Part shown: piece after piece, positions 11,901 to 26,900 of the stretch
Numbering within the stretch: position 1 is the stretch's first letter
Layout of the letters: each line of letters starts with the position of its first letter
DNA from: Antedon mediterranea
Lineage: Eukaryota; Echinodermata; Crinoidea; Comatulida; Antedonidae
NCBI RefSeq assembly: GCF_964355755.1
Contig: NC_092677.1
Coordinates: forward strand, 12,424,601 to 12,488,600
Length of the DNA stretch: 64,000 nucleotides
Reading direction: 5' to 3'
Notes under the pieces: generated by a model
Databases searched by the model: none
What the model was told of the DNA's origin: nothing
Seen by the model: the letters and a program-made list of their open reading frames with translations, nothing else
Program-made: the position numbers and the translations under genes

Positions 11901-14900
11901 TCATAAAAAAATTAAAATCAGGACAGAGGTTCAGGAATGGAAAATAATCTATGTCAAATCTGAAATTATCATATTATTAGAATTTATGCTTATTTTTATA
12001 ATAAAGCACGTCATCATTTTCTCATCAATTTATTTCTCTTAAGCTCTGTCTATACTATCAAACTTTATGTGACAATAAAAAGTGCCCCATATATCATATC
12101 ACTACTACAGTATATTTGGGCATATCACTACCGTATTTGGGCATATCACTACCATATTTGGGTACATCACACTTTCTTTGTCAAACTACTATAATTTGAT
12201 ACTGTAGACAGCTGGAGCTTTACATGCAGATTGTTCCTCGATAATACTGTACATTGTATTCTGTTCATTTCATATATATATATATATATATATTCATATA
12301 AAGAGTTGATGTTACTGTACCATTCTTTCTACTTAAGTTGTTTTAATTCTTCCTTAATACATTTATATAGTTTCTCTTGATGGTCCTTCTTTAAAAGAGT
12401 TATATAGTTCCATGATAAATATATCACTTTTCATCAATTTTACAGTATTGGTTGTTCTTAAAAGTAGTTTTGTGTTAAATATATCGTCTCCACTCTACTG
12501 TATACCATTATCTCTCCACTTTAACCTTTTCAACAATTTTTTAAGGTCTCTCTTTAATGCAAAGAGACTGTATGATTCCATAATATTATAGCATCGTTCC
12601 ACCTCTTCCTGTGTCCCATTCATTAGTTATTACTACTTAGGCCTTGATAGATATCTTCACTAACTTACACACATTGTCAACAGGAAAGGATTTTATGTTT
12701 CAACTAAATTGAAATAGTCAGTAATAACATATTCTGGAAATACTGTCTTATCAGTTTCCATTGAAAAGTAATTTCCCTCTTGTCCTTGTAGCCATTGATT
12801 TTAAACGCTTAAAATAATTAAGTAAAAGGGAAAGACTTGACATAATTCAGGAAGGCATTGCGCTACCTTCATTATTTCTTTAAATATCAATGCTTGTTTT
12901 GCTTTCTTTCTCCGCAAACTTCCTTCCATTACTACTCAAAGTTTTGACATTTATTTTGATTGTGATAAAACAATGCATTGGTTAAAAATAATATTTGTAG
13001 CGTGAAACTTCATGTGCGATATGCTTGCTTGATTTTGATGTCCTTGGCAATCGTTTAGTTTATTATTCAGAAAGTTGTTTATCATCGCTCATTTAACGCG
13101 AAGATCATCACAATGTTTGTATGGACTTATTTTTCTCGTTTGGTTTTTATACTTTTAAAGTTGTGAAATACTAGTTAAAGGTTTGTATAGTGTTTTGAAA
13201 AATTTTATTTACCTACTTGAAGTTTTTAAAAAAATGTTGTAAAAGTAACAAAAAGATCATTTACTTTTAGACATTTCAAGTTGAATATTCAGAAAATTTT
13301 AGTGTCTTTTTTTGTATTTTTTCAAAACAAAACTGGTTACATGTATTATTAATTTAAATGTTATGATAGTTAATTATTCCAAATAATATTCAATACATTG
13401 TTGCTAGAAAGTAATAATGTGTTGGATCATATTAATTGAGAAATACAAGGCGTCATTGCCGAAAAAAAACTTTAGATATTTTGATTGTCTGAATTTTTTC
13501 CTTTCAGTACCATGACTCAAACTTGTGGGTAAGATTTTGAATTGGTTGCATTAATTTCAGTTTCTGTAATCAAATTATTTTTGATAATCATAATTATATA
13601 AAATATTCTAGTACAAGATTTCTCATAATCTTTTGTATTATACAGTATAACAATATAACTTTTTATATAATGTCATAATTCCTCATTAAATATTTCAAAC
13701 TCGAGATCATATCTATTGATTTTTTTTAATGATGTTATTGTTGTAAACATATTTTTTAAATGACAACAGAAGCTTAAAAGACGTAACAGTGACCCCGACC
13801 CCTTAAAATGACGCACTTTCCTTTCAAAACTCAATTACGTGTGATAAAAGACGTCTTAGGAATAGTTACATGTGACGATAAGTAATCAAACTTGTGGATG
13901 ATTACTACACAAGTGTGAACTAATATGGTTACAAGCAATTTTTACATATAATATTAATAGTTGATAAATAAAATATATATTAATATAAAAGGCAAATTAC
14001 TGAAGAAAAATGTCAATGTTGTGGGTATCAGTGGCTGGATCTCAATGGACATACAAAATAAAATAAGCAAAAAGCTAAATAAAAACAGAAAAATTAGCAG
14101 AGCTTTCGGGCAACACTAGCCCTTCATATATGAATAAATTAAGAGTCAGTCAACTTTAATTTTATATGGTCCATATCGTTAGAACTTTTCTCCAAGGCAT
14201 GTAACTTTTTTATAAGCAATTTCTTCATAGAAAAATGGGTTTGCTGTACACCATGTTTTTCCAAAAGGAAATGGTACTACAAAAGTAAATTGAGAATTTC
14301 GCAACGTTTTGTAGGTTATGCTACTGTCTGTTGGAGTAAAGGCAATTAGTAAATGAAGAGAACCTTTACTCCAGGAGACAGTTGTAGCAAAACAACCAAA
14401 ACGTGTAGACATTCTAAATTTTAAAAACACATGGTGTACCACAAATCATACTTACTAATGTTTATTAGCACAAATTAAAAAAATATTACAAACACCAGTG
14501 GATGGCATCCAAATTTATTTTTTCGCGCCACGCCTTTAGGTAGTTATATAGTCCAGCGAACGAAAATATTACACAACAGTATTAATGCGGAAACTATTAC
14601 TGTACGAAGGCTGGAAAAAATTTGTAAACTCGGACTGGCCATACGCACACCCTAAAGCACGTCTGTGAGGAAAGAGTCTACTCAACTCAACTCAACTCAA
14701 CGTAAACATTTATTTTCTTTCTTTCATTCAATAATAAAACAAATGAATAAGGTATTAAAAAAAGTAAGTACGAGTTACAAATAATACATTTCATTAATAT
14801 AATATATAAACACGACAGGCAAAGAACATTAGTTCTAAACCGCCCGGTGATGTACTGAAATTTTAATTAATTAATTTGAAACGATAAAGATGAGGAAATA

Positions 14901-17900
14901 TAATATAAATATATAGCCTATATAGACTATTTTTAGTTACATACATATATAAATATACATATTTATATATATAAACAAATCAAGCAAAGAACATTAACAT
15001 TAATTTAATTATTTATTTGTATATATATGCATATATGTACACACACACCTATATATATGTATATATACATATATACATACATACATACACACAAACTCAT
15101 CAGTCTATGAAATACCTCCATGATTTAGTGAGGGAAAAACAATAATTAAAACTTTCAATGAGTCTAGGCATAGAAATATTATAATATCTCTATGGTCTTG
15201 CGCCTTTTTTTGTAAGAAATTTTTCTTGTTTGAGTTTAATTCATCTTGTCTTTGGCCTTATGACATAGGTGAATACTGCCCTCTATACTCAACAAACTTT
15301 TTGCAATTCAGCTTCCCAATACATAGTTTCTTATAGAAGGTGTCTTAAAGGTTTGGGTGGTTTAGTCTTAGCATCTGTACCTTAACATTTCTTTAGGAAA
15401 TCATTTACCCATTGCCGGTGAGCTTATGGAAATCCTGGATTAGGCATGAATGTTATGCTTTGGCAAGTAAATGTTAGTAAAGCTTTATTATGCATTAAAA
15501 GGGAAGGAAATGAGGATAATTCAGGTGTGAAAGTCAAGGATAATCAAGAGGATTTATATAACAACTGCTAAACCAAAGTCACAGGCCTAGGGTGCCAAAA
15601 AAAGTCTGTTAAAGTAGAACCCCTATAAGAACACCTTTAGGACTAGTTGCGTAACGCACAGGGCAAAGGCCCTGGTTTAGCACTGCTAATGGGCGCTCTT
15701 GCATTGGACTGCACATGCTCTAGGACCCTTAAGCTCTGGAGTCCTGGGTTTAGCCAGTGAGCACTCATAGCCGTTACACCACTGTTTGGGACCAACAACA
15801 TATCCCCTTCTGTAGGTGTGTCTCCTGAATATGGGTTAGCCGAATGTTTGCTCCTCATCCTTTCACGAGAAAATGTTCCCAGAGTAAAGGTGTCCTGTGA
15901 ATAGGGATGTCTTAAATGAGTTTAGAATCTTGAGGATTTTTACCTATTTCTAATAAAGTCCATTATATATGTGTTTAAATAGTTTATCAGTACAATATAT
16001 CTATATATAATATATCTATAAATTCACAGAAAAGTAAAAATAAGTTCTATATCCTTGTCATTTCTACACCTACAATGTAAACAATGACTGGAGCCAACTT
16101 TGTCTAGCTGTTCTCGTTTAACACTGCCCCCTTTCTACAAATTAAATGCACCAGTAGTTAATCATTTTTGTAAACAGTAAGCAAGACAATACGATCTAAT
16201 CATTTATTTTTTTTCACATACCCTTCCCTTTGTTACACCTGCAACCATTTTGTAAGAATATCTGCTTATGGTATTACTATAGAAGTAAAACTGCATTAAG
16301 TTACTAAATATTATCAAGTATTAAATTACTAAATACTCTGATAAAACTTAATAAAATGTTAATCTTATCCGATAGTTTAACTTTTAAAAGCTTAACCTAA
16401 ATACCAATTGCATATAATATCTTTATCACTAAAATCTTATATAGAAAAAAGGGATTATGAAAATGTTTATATAACTGATGTCTTATTATACTGTACTTAT
16501 ACTATAGACATAAATTTATGTTATCTAACAATATCTGTAATATTAGTTGCTTTGTCTGTTAAAAGCAAGGCGTCTTGGTGTTCCATTTAGCACGGTGGCG
16601 GGTTTAATTCAGTGACCTGTACTGGCCAGTCAATTATTCATAACAAAATTTATACATGCTTAAATCTTAGATGATGGCCAGTAAAATTGAATTTGGGCAA
16701 ATAACTACTAGCCCAGGGTTCTAGTTAAAAAAGTAAGGATGACCCTTGGCAGATGTATTTATACACTGTTTTGGAAACTTGGGTTATTACCTACAAAATA
16801 GTGAATTAACCGTGATTCCGGCCACTGGTCCTTGACGTAGACGCAACATAGGGAAATTGACCATTCAAAAGCAAAGCTTGAATAACCCATCGCTTGTGTT
16901 CAAATCACTTGCGTTGCATTTACGTTGTAGTGGGAAACCAAACAGAACCAAGGAAGAGTGTTCACTCTTCCCTGGTTATAACATAGCTACTGTATATGAT
17001 TTTGTTTGTTTTGACTGTCTAAATTGTATGATGTGATGGCAAGATACAAAACAATCAATCGTATTGAATACATTTATCCATATAATGCTGATTGCGTTTT
17101 TATGGATGTTTAATTTATGTATTGAGTTTCAGTAAACAACAGTTTAATTATCGACCTTCAAATTAATTACAATCTTCCAGGAAAACTTAAAACCAACAAG
17201 CTTGTATTTTCCTGTTCATTTAAGTTATCATAAACAATTTATCCTTTTACCTACATTTTGGTCGTCGTATTGTTAACAAATAATAATGTTCTTTAGATCT
17301 GAGTGAAAAATGGAACAATAGGACCAAGCTATTAATATTTTTCATTTTTGCTTCCTGTATTAATTAAACTTCTCACAAATTGGAACCGCAAACCTGCAGC
17401 TGTGGTCTGGTTTATTTATTATTTCTTCATTAAAGAGCTTTACACCCAACAGCCAATGGCACAGACTGGTCCCTAACCAGTGGTGTAGTGCAGAGGCCTG
17501 CAGCCACTGGTTTAGGGATCCTAAGTGGCCTTTCAATGCTGAAAGTCTTGGATGTTTTTAGCCTTTTTGAATATAATGCCTGCCCAGCGGCATGCGCCCA
17601 TAAGCTTCAGGGCCCCTGGGTCTAACCAGTGAGCATTCATAGCCGTCTTATGCCCATTTCTCTGACCCATGCCTCAAACATATTGTATACCCTTTACCCG
17701 CTTTTAACATGATTTACCTTTATTTATAAAATCAATTCTATAACAATCAATATTTTCCAAATTTATTTGATATAATTACAGTAACTTAGTCAGTTCTGTA
17801 AAAAAAGGAGAGAACTTCTACATACTGCCCTTAGTGTCCCTGACCCACAGAAATATCGAGAGTAACAACCAACGTCAACTCCAAAACCCAGATCAATTGT

Positions 17901-20900
17901 CCCCCACGCCAGAAAAAAAAACGGGTGTCACGAAAGCTCAGACCACGAAAGCTCAGACCCCCTAAGACCTAAGATCACGAAAGCTAAGACCCAACACCTA
18001 AAATTACAAATATTTATCTTTCGCACCTGCCTTGTATTTTAACTCCCAACATTTATTCTGAATACCACACCTTAGAATTGGCACTTTCGTGAAAAAGAAT
18101 CACATAAAAAGTAACAAATACATTTTTAAATTGATGATTTTACAGACGTTTTTCTCGCACACAAAATGACTAGCCTACAGTACAGTAGGCCTACCCCATG
18201 GGCCATGTTCAATGTTTTTGTTTCTATGGAACGTCAAAAGAGCAAAAATTATATAGAGGGCTGAAAACTCTGTGGAGTCCATCTACAGTGTGGATGGAAC
18301 AATGTAAAATTAAAATTGTAATGATAATAGTATAATCATGCAAGTACGAAGAAATAAATACTGGCAAATAAATTTTAATTTAAAAATCATGATAAGTTTT
18401 TTTGTTTCGTTTTCTTTCTGTTTTTATACTTGTACTATTATTGTTGCTCTTTTGGCGCTCCATAGAAACAAAAACATTGAGCATGGGGAGCTCGAGGAGT
18501 TACATTGTCATTACAGTATACAAAGAAACACATCTGTAAAATCATCAATTTAAAGGATTTATTTATTTGTTATTATGTGTTTCTCCTTCTGAAAGTACTT
18601 ATAAGTCCTAATTTTAAAGTGTGGTGTTGAGGATAAAGTTAGTCAACAAATTTGGAGTCAAAATACAAGAAAGGCAGGTGCGCAAGAAAAACATCCTCTG
18701 AAGCAACACAATGGAGTAAATATATACCAACAAACAACCCGTCAAGTTTGTTTGTTGTAAAGAAAAAATATACATTTACTCAACGGGCGAAAATAATGTG
18801 AGTTTATCTATGTTTTGCGGTAGTATTAAATTATATTTATAATAATAAATGAAACCTACTGTGTTTAAAATTATGTATGGATAAACAAGTATTGTTTTTA
18901 AGCTGTAGTATATCTTAGTATTTGTAATCTTAGGTGTTGGGTCTTAGCTTTCGTGATCTTAGGTCTTAGGTGGTCTGAGCTTTCGTGGTCTGAGCTTTCG
19001 TGACACCCGAAAAAAAACTCCCTGGATCACCTTCTGATCCATTGTATCCTTTAACAAGTAATATCGGCACCTTTTACTTTTATAAAAGTAATGAATTAAA
19101 CACATGTTAGATTAAAGAACCTGTCCGCTGTATTTCTATAATGACCTTCTTTCTTTTATCAACCATACAGGAAACTTAATCGATTTAAAATCTTAGATTT
19201 GAATAGAGGTTTTCTAATAAGCACATTGCGCACTTCCTTCTGAGATAGTGATAAGAAATCTCCATGCGGAATATTATGATGAAATAATATTTTTATAATA
19301 TTTATGCTTGAACTAATAAAGGTTCAACAATTAAACTTCTGAATTGTATTAGTGTATATTGGAAATTGGTTTACAGCATTCACCGATACTATACATAGCA
19401 TTGTTTTAAACAATGAACAGTAAGTTAAAAAAAATTAAGGGAAAATGTAAGAGATAGTATGGTACAATTGTTATTGAGAGAAAGGAAAAATAAACTTTCA
19501 TTGATTCATTGATTCATTGAAGAAAACTTTCATTGCCTCATTCCTTTAATGGGACATTAAGCTGATGGTCACGTGTACATTGCATGCACAACAAGAGTGA
19601 GTCTTAAGCTCTGTCCACACTATCAAACTAGTAAAATATGGTAAGTGATATGATGTCATCATGTCCATATATGGGCACATAACATTTTTTTGTCACATAA
19701 AATGTTATAGTACAGACAAGACTTTTATCGTGGTATGCATTGCTGTGCCTACCTGTAGCAGTACTCTATCCAATAAGACTATTTTTCTGAATTAATATAA
19801 CATTTTCTATTTTTATAGACTACCACAGTAAATAAGTGGTGGCTGTGGATCAACATGTTTGTTTTTACCAGAGCCTAATATCCTAATAATGTCAATCAAT
19901 TGCTAATGAACTTTTCCAAAATAAAAAACAAGATGTGGTGTGGACAACCTAGCTCCTCGTCCGCACACAGTGATTTTTGTATTCCACAAATGTTCAAGTT
20001 TTGCCATCAAAAAGTGAGGAAGACCATCCCTCTAAAAAGTATGTTTGATCTGCAAAAGTGAATATAGACACATTTTAGAATTTAAAGACCCCTTCCCTGC
20101 AATTTTTGACGTTTTTTGGAAAATAATACATATATCACTTTAAAAACATTAAACCATGTCATTCCTTGTCTTAAATGTACGTTTTATGGTAAATTGTGAT
20201 AAAAAGTGAGAAACAATGCACTACCTAAGTAGCTCGCGGCGATCGACCTCTCGTGGACGGTCTTAGGCCTAGCCTAGCTAGGCTTAGTTTTGTAGGCCTA
20301 GCTGGTAAACATCGGTAACGTACGAACATCATACGATAGCTATATACCTAGCCTGACGTTGTATAGTTGCTGCATTAATTGTCTTTCTATTTTTGCCAGA
20401 CTCCGTTGATACAAATTGGGGAAAACCCGGTATTTTCGCTGAAAAGTTAAGAGTCTTCCATTTGTTTTGGCCACACGATCGTTCGAAAAGTGGGCGAATT
20501 ACAGGTGAAAAACAAAAATATCAATCCGCACGCAATGCATTTTGGGATTTATAGCGGGCCGCTATAATTATTAGAATCGACTTATTTTTCACATTTTTAA
20601 CCGTTTAAAGATGAAAAAAGTTATCGCAATAGGACCATATAGTATTATTTTTACATTAATATATAGTTTGTGATCTTAGATCTAAAAAACGTAGGGAAGG
20701 GGGCTTTAATAATCTAATAATCACATTTATTTATAGTGTTACAATATTATGCCAGTATGTTATGTTATAAGAATTCAAATAGCAATGACCTTTTTGTAAC
20801 CTCTAGACCCTTATTACCTTTGCCAACTTTACTTTCCCAGATTCTACCCCACAGGTCTTCAGTCAAGCCCTATACACAACTTGACACCATAGTAACGACC

Positions 20901-23900
20901 TTTGACATGTAACAATTTGTTGAGAATTAAGTGAGAGTGATGATAAGTTTTGGTTTCAATGGTTGATGTATTGTTGCATTTTATGTCTTGTTTCCTAGTT
21001 GCTTGCAATTACGGTAAACTTCTATATGCCCTGGATATTCCTGTTATTTATTGTAAATCTCATTATGATTGTAAGAGTGCTTCACTACAGTGCGTTATAT
21101 AAGACACTGGGCAGATTGTAAGTGTTAGCATATTTGTACTTAATCAGTATTATTTATAATAATTGTGTTAAAAAACCACATTAATATGTAAAAACGTTTC
21201 ACAAAGCAAAGCTTTCCAGATTTTTTGTTACGTTTTTTAAAAGATTAAAAAACATTGCTGTTTTGAAATGTGTGTAATATTAGAAAACCTACTAGAGAAA
21301 GCAAAGTGACATATCAATAATAATATGATAAATTTATTTTTTAAATATTGAACCTACCTTTAGGGGTGGATCTCGACATCACTGTATCATAAATGATCTT
21401 ATCTTATCTTGTTCTCGCCTAGGGTTCTTACGGAAATGGCTAGAGCCTGCAATTATTGACTTGAACTTATGACTTTGGAAACGTACCTCGTGCCCCGTCC
21501 TTGACTTTCCATCTTTATTATCCTGATGCATCATTTAGTTAAATATAAAAACATTATGTTAGTTTGCATTTTCACACAGTAATTAATATTGGGAATATGG
21601 ATGGATATGGATAGCATTTATAGTTTGAAGATAACAGATTAACCAGTAGTGTAAATGATTACTGTTTTAACTTACGGCCAATCCATTCAGAGAATGTTAG
21701 GTGCCAAAGGAATCCTCTTAATAGTGGCTCTATTCTAATCAGTAATCACTGGTTGAAGTTAATTTAAAAAACTGAATTGAAAATTACAAATGCAGTATTA
21801 AATTTTACCATGCAGAAAATATGACAAAGATAGCAACAATTTATCTTGTAAATTTACTGAAGTGAGAGTCTTTTTCAATTGTTTTCTAATTTCGGCATCA
21901 TGCATTAAGTTGATTCCTTTGCAAAAGCGATATTAAAAAAGCTACCGAAATAAAAACGGAGTCTGGTCAGCTGTCGGGTATTTTAAAACCGTTTGTGATC
22001 TCGTAAATCCAACCTAGCATGAGGACACATTGGATGCCTGATTGCTTGTTTAATTGGTTCATTAGACAGTGATACTAATTTAATATCTAGATAATATTGA
22101 ATTATGATATAACAGTAGAATCTCCTTTGGGAGGCACCTATTCTGTGGATGGGACACCTATTCTGTGGATGGGACACCTATTCTGTGGATGGGACACCTA
22201 TTCTGTGGATGGGACACCTATTCTGTGGATGGGACACAGTATTCTGTGGATGGGACACCTATTCTGTGGATGGAACACCTACAGTATTCTGTGGATGGGA
22301 CACCTATTCTGTGGATGGAACACCTACAGTATTCTGTGGATGGAACACCTACAGTATTCTGTGGATGGAACACCTACAGTATTCTGTGGATGGAACACCT
22401 ACAGTATTCTGTGGATGGGTCACCTATTCTGTGTATAGGACACCACTGTTAAAGGGTCATTTTTCTGGGAGGAAAAGCACCACGGCCCTCTTTTTCAGAT
22501 AATAAAAAGGGAACCCCTATTGAAAGAGAACTTGGTTGGGTTCTAAAGTGTCCCCTCAGGCCCGTAGCCCCTTTTGCGCGAACCCCCCTTTTACCAGCGA
22601 ACCCCCCTTGAAAAACAAAGGCCCCACTTCCAAAATCGTGCAATTAATTATCAATTATAGCAGATTTTTTGGTCATTTTACTTCTATTGACTATGTTTAA
22701 ATCGATCGAATATACAGATTGTCCGATGTCAAAGTCACTGCTGAGCGTCAGATCGAGAGATTGTTGAGAGATGATGGTTATAAATATGACAGAAAAATGG
22801 ACTGACCAATCGCGTGCTTTGGCCGGGCTTTTCGGAACGCACAAGATCAAGTTCAGTTCAGTTCAATCTTTTTGGGGATTTTTATTTTTTTCCTGGAAAT
22901 ATTTTTCATTAAACCAAAGAATTTCACTGTGTAAACTTGAATAAAAATGGTGCTGAGTTAAATTGGTACGTGTACGTAGGCCTACCGAATATTTCGGTGT
23001 ATAAGACGCACTTTTGACACGCAAATTTGACCTCTAAATGTTACCCGAATTAATTTAATTACCTACTAATACTTAAATTAATTAAAAATAGTGTACTACT
23101 CTGCAATGTAGGCCTAGCTAGTTACTCACTTCTGTCTAACCACAGTGTGGTAACAAGTTTATTGAATTTTTAGTTAGGCTAAGGTAAATTGTCATCCTCG
23201 ACTGTATTAATATTACAGTACGCATTAGATATTCTACCCAGGCCTAGTAATACTCTCTGAACTCGCGGGTGTGTATTCTAGCAGCATGCAGCGTCACAGC
23301 GCAACACATTTATGGAAGAGTCCATTAATTACGGTGGTGTCACATTTTAATTACACAATAACTATTTCCCTTGATCACGGTGGTTTATTTTTATTACATC
23401 TCTATGTCAACAATCACATAATTTTATAATCATGTAGGCAATAGTTTGTATGTCAAGCGATATCTAAAAGAGTGTGTTGTTATTGTGTTAAGTAGCTTCC
23501 CCTAATCTCATAGTGTATATGGCCAACAGTGCTGGACACCAGGCAAGGAGCACTGCTCTCCTCTCCTCATATTGCTGTAATGCATGCATGGAAATAGGAA
23601 AGATTTTCATATAGGCCTACCCAGCATGATATTCCTGGTTCATTATCAGCCCAAAAAACTGAACATCATTTGGATTGATTTTATAATGGTCATACACACA
23701 ATAAGAAGGTATATATTTAAGTAATATGAAATTAAAGTTACTTAAATAGATATAGGCTAGCCCTACCCACACAGTGCATCGTAACTGAAACAATATGGGG
23801 ATTTCCCTTTTCATTGACCGTTCAGTTGAAGTAGAGACTGATTACGATGTAATAAAGGCAATCAAACAAAATTATATCATTTGATTCTAATAAATATGTC

Positions 23901-26900
23901 TCAAATATCGTTGTTTTATTATTAAAATACCATTGTTTTGATTGTAAAATGTTTAAATTTTGGCCTAGAAATAAGTGCGTCTTATGCATCGACTACATAC
24001 AAAATACTAATATTTCAGTCTCCGTTATGGGTGCGTCTTATACACAGGTGCGACTTGTACACCGAAATATACGGTACTATTTGTTTTTTATGTTTATAGG
24101 ATAAGAAATTATTTAAGGGCCTAATATAATATACTTTTTTGCAACAATAAAGCTGTATTTCATGATCAGTACTACTAACTTCCATAATACTGTACTATAT
24201 AATTTCTCTGCATAACTCTCTGTAAGCTTATTAAAACAACCGAAATTGCTCTGATAGCCAAAGCTTCCAGGGGCCTTCGCCCCCTGGACCCCGACCGGGG
24301 GCCCTTGGCGGCCCCCTGGCCCCCAGCCTACAGATGCTCGCTGCGCTCGCAAAATACTTGGTGTCAAGAAAACCCCCCTCTGATGCATTCTGGCTACGGG
24401 CGTGCCCCTTAATACTGGTTCTACTACAGGTATATTGAAACAAAAGGTTTTTCAAAAGTATTATCTTTTACATTATTTAATTATTGTGCATTAATTAATA
24501 TTAATTTTAAAAAGTATACAAAAACATAGGGAAATATGATATTGTTTACAAGTAATAATTTTTAATAAACATGGTTGAATAAAGGTCAAACAGATGAATG
24601 TTTCACAATACCTCTACCTGTATTGGTAATTCAACTTAATAACATGATGATTAATTGTTTTTGTTTCTTACTATTTCATAAAAACAATGCTCAACAAGCA
24701 CGCCTACAGGATATGTTTGTAAACAAACATTCTGGATGGAGTGACACTTAGGGAAGTACAATTGGATTAAGTCTTATTATCATTTAGATATGAAACATTT
24801 TTGTATACTGTATTATTGATTCAGATATAAGCCCATACCCCTAAAACTAACTGATATAAGCTAAGTTTAGCTTTAAGCCCAGATTAGTATTGGCTAAAAA
24901 TAGTGACTTAATAAAGAAGTTGAAAACGTAAATTATTCTTGTTAGTCATTTGTTGTATGTTGGATCTCTTCCCTGGTTTTACCAAACCAAAAAAACAGAT
25001 CTAGTCACATTATGTTTGACACCCTTTTCCATTTAATTGACACTGAAACAACATCCATTGAATAGAATTTGTTCATTATAGACCTCTATCTATTTTGTGC
25101 CTAACTTACCTGGATAAACCAATATTTTAATAGCCTGTACTCTTCCGAGGAAGTATTAATACTTGAAGAAAGATAAAAGTTCCTTTAACATTCCCTTGCA
25201 GTAAGGAGTGGATTTGTGACTTGGTGGTTATGATGCTTGGCTACCATTCCAAGGGTCCTGGGTTCAAGTCCCGTCACATGTCAGGATTTCTTCTAAGGAC
25301 CAAATTACAACTCCACTCCCAAAGACTTGTAATAAGACTTTGTTTATGTAGAGCATCTTGTGTATATTGTCTTGTGAACCTCTGAGGGTCCCTAATGATC
25401 AGCATTAGCTGGATGGATCACCATCATTAAATATGGTTAAAAAAAAAAAAAAAAAGAAGAAGACCAACATGAATTATTTTAATCATTGATAATCAATGTA
25501 TTCTTTGTTTTTGTATAACTGTTAACATAACAAACATAAACAAAAATTGTTCTATTATTTTAGTTTTTATTGTTTTCTAATTGGCCTACTTCCTAGTCTG
25601 TTCACACCTCAGCATGTATTTATCAGCTGATTATATACAATCGTAACTGCGTGTGGCGGATGTCGTACCAAGTCCTATCAGAGGATTGTGGTCGGCCTTG
25701 GCTTCCTGCATGCCGACCTCTCGTCATAGATTTACTGATTCATTCATTTATAAGATCTTGTATGTAAAACTTCTTTGTGATTACATTTGTCTGGAGTTTT
25801 TCTATATCAGGTGTGACTGTTGTTTCCTTGGGTAATTAAAATTATTAAGTTAATTTTTGAATCATCAATTGTAATTAATTTTTAATTAGGTTTTATCTAT
25901 TGTTATTTTACCAATTGTTTTATTCAAGTTTTGTTGGGTAATATTTTTTCCCCATTTTTTAAGCTTAGTCATAATGTTGAGGCTATTATTGCTCTTTAAA
26001 AAAATATTGTTCTATGAACACAATGCTTGTCACAGTCTTAATTCTTTCACTGAATTTTACTTCTTTTTGGCTCTTTTCGTACAATATCTTGTTTATTTGT
26101 TTACTATATTAGATATCTTTGATCTCATATTTGTTATTATAGGAAATGTTACTGTTTTTATATTTATTTTTTTAAATAAATTTGTTTTGAAAATGTTTGT
26201 TGTTTTTAAAAGTAGAACAGGTATGGTAGTAGGTGTCTGGTGTAATTGTCTGCAGTCTCTGTCGTAGATTGAGCATTTTAGCCACCACATGACATGATGT
26301 GACCCTTGAGGCAATACCATCATACTATTTGAATCACCTTACTTACATCAGCCCATAAAATTATGTATAATAATTTTGCAGGTACAATGTCATATTGAAC
26401 GTTTACATATTATGTAAATGTAGATAAATAACTTTCGTTAGTATAGGGTTATGAACATAGTATTACAGATACAATTATAAATACCTGTTAGTACACACAC
26501 CCTAGTATCTATATATAAATTATGAATGTAAATTTATTTAAATGTAGCAAGCTAGCCCACTTGCCACACCAATTACATTTAAGTAGTTGGGCTGCTAAAC
26601 TGACTGTATTTTAATTTTTTGTAGAGTAGGCCTATATTTAGATTAAAAAATTTACCTACGTTATATTTACTATGTTTTTCGGCGTTTGTTATGATGATAT
26701 CATGTATTTTAAATACTTGAAAGCATATAGTAAACATTGTGTTACTTAATGACACAATAATGTCTACAACATGACCATTCCCTGTGTTCAATATAGACTA
26801 AACCAGCAACTAAATTTATGACTCACGACTCTTATTTTTTAATTGCGGATTTGGCGAGATACAGTGTTGATGAGAGATTGATATCTTACGATGACTTCGT

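Noticed and set aside
14179-14442. 87-codon minus-strand frame near a retroelement-like phrase (agctttcgggcaacactagccc)
   Set aside because: No domain recognised and no flanking structure; not enough to call an element or gene.
15643-17660. CRISPR-like or gene-like structure from the shared phrase ccagtgagcaNtcatagccg at 15755 and 17620
   Set aside because: Only two diverged copies of a dispersed repeat; no array and no gene.
22097-22502. Three overlapping long open frames with repeated WMGHLF / GWNTYS peptides
   Set aside because: They are translations of a 20/25-bp minisatellite in all frames, with no splice or family evidence.
25217-25271. tRNA gene
   Set aside because: Only the pol III boxes are tRNA-like. 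The sequence continues into a shared body and poly-A tail found in two other copies, so it is a SINE head.
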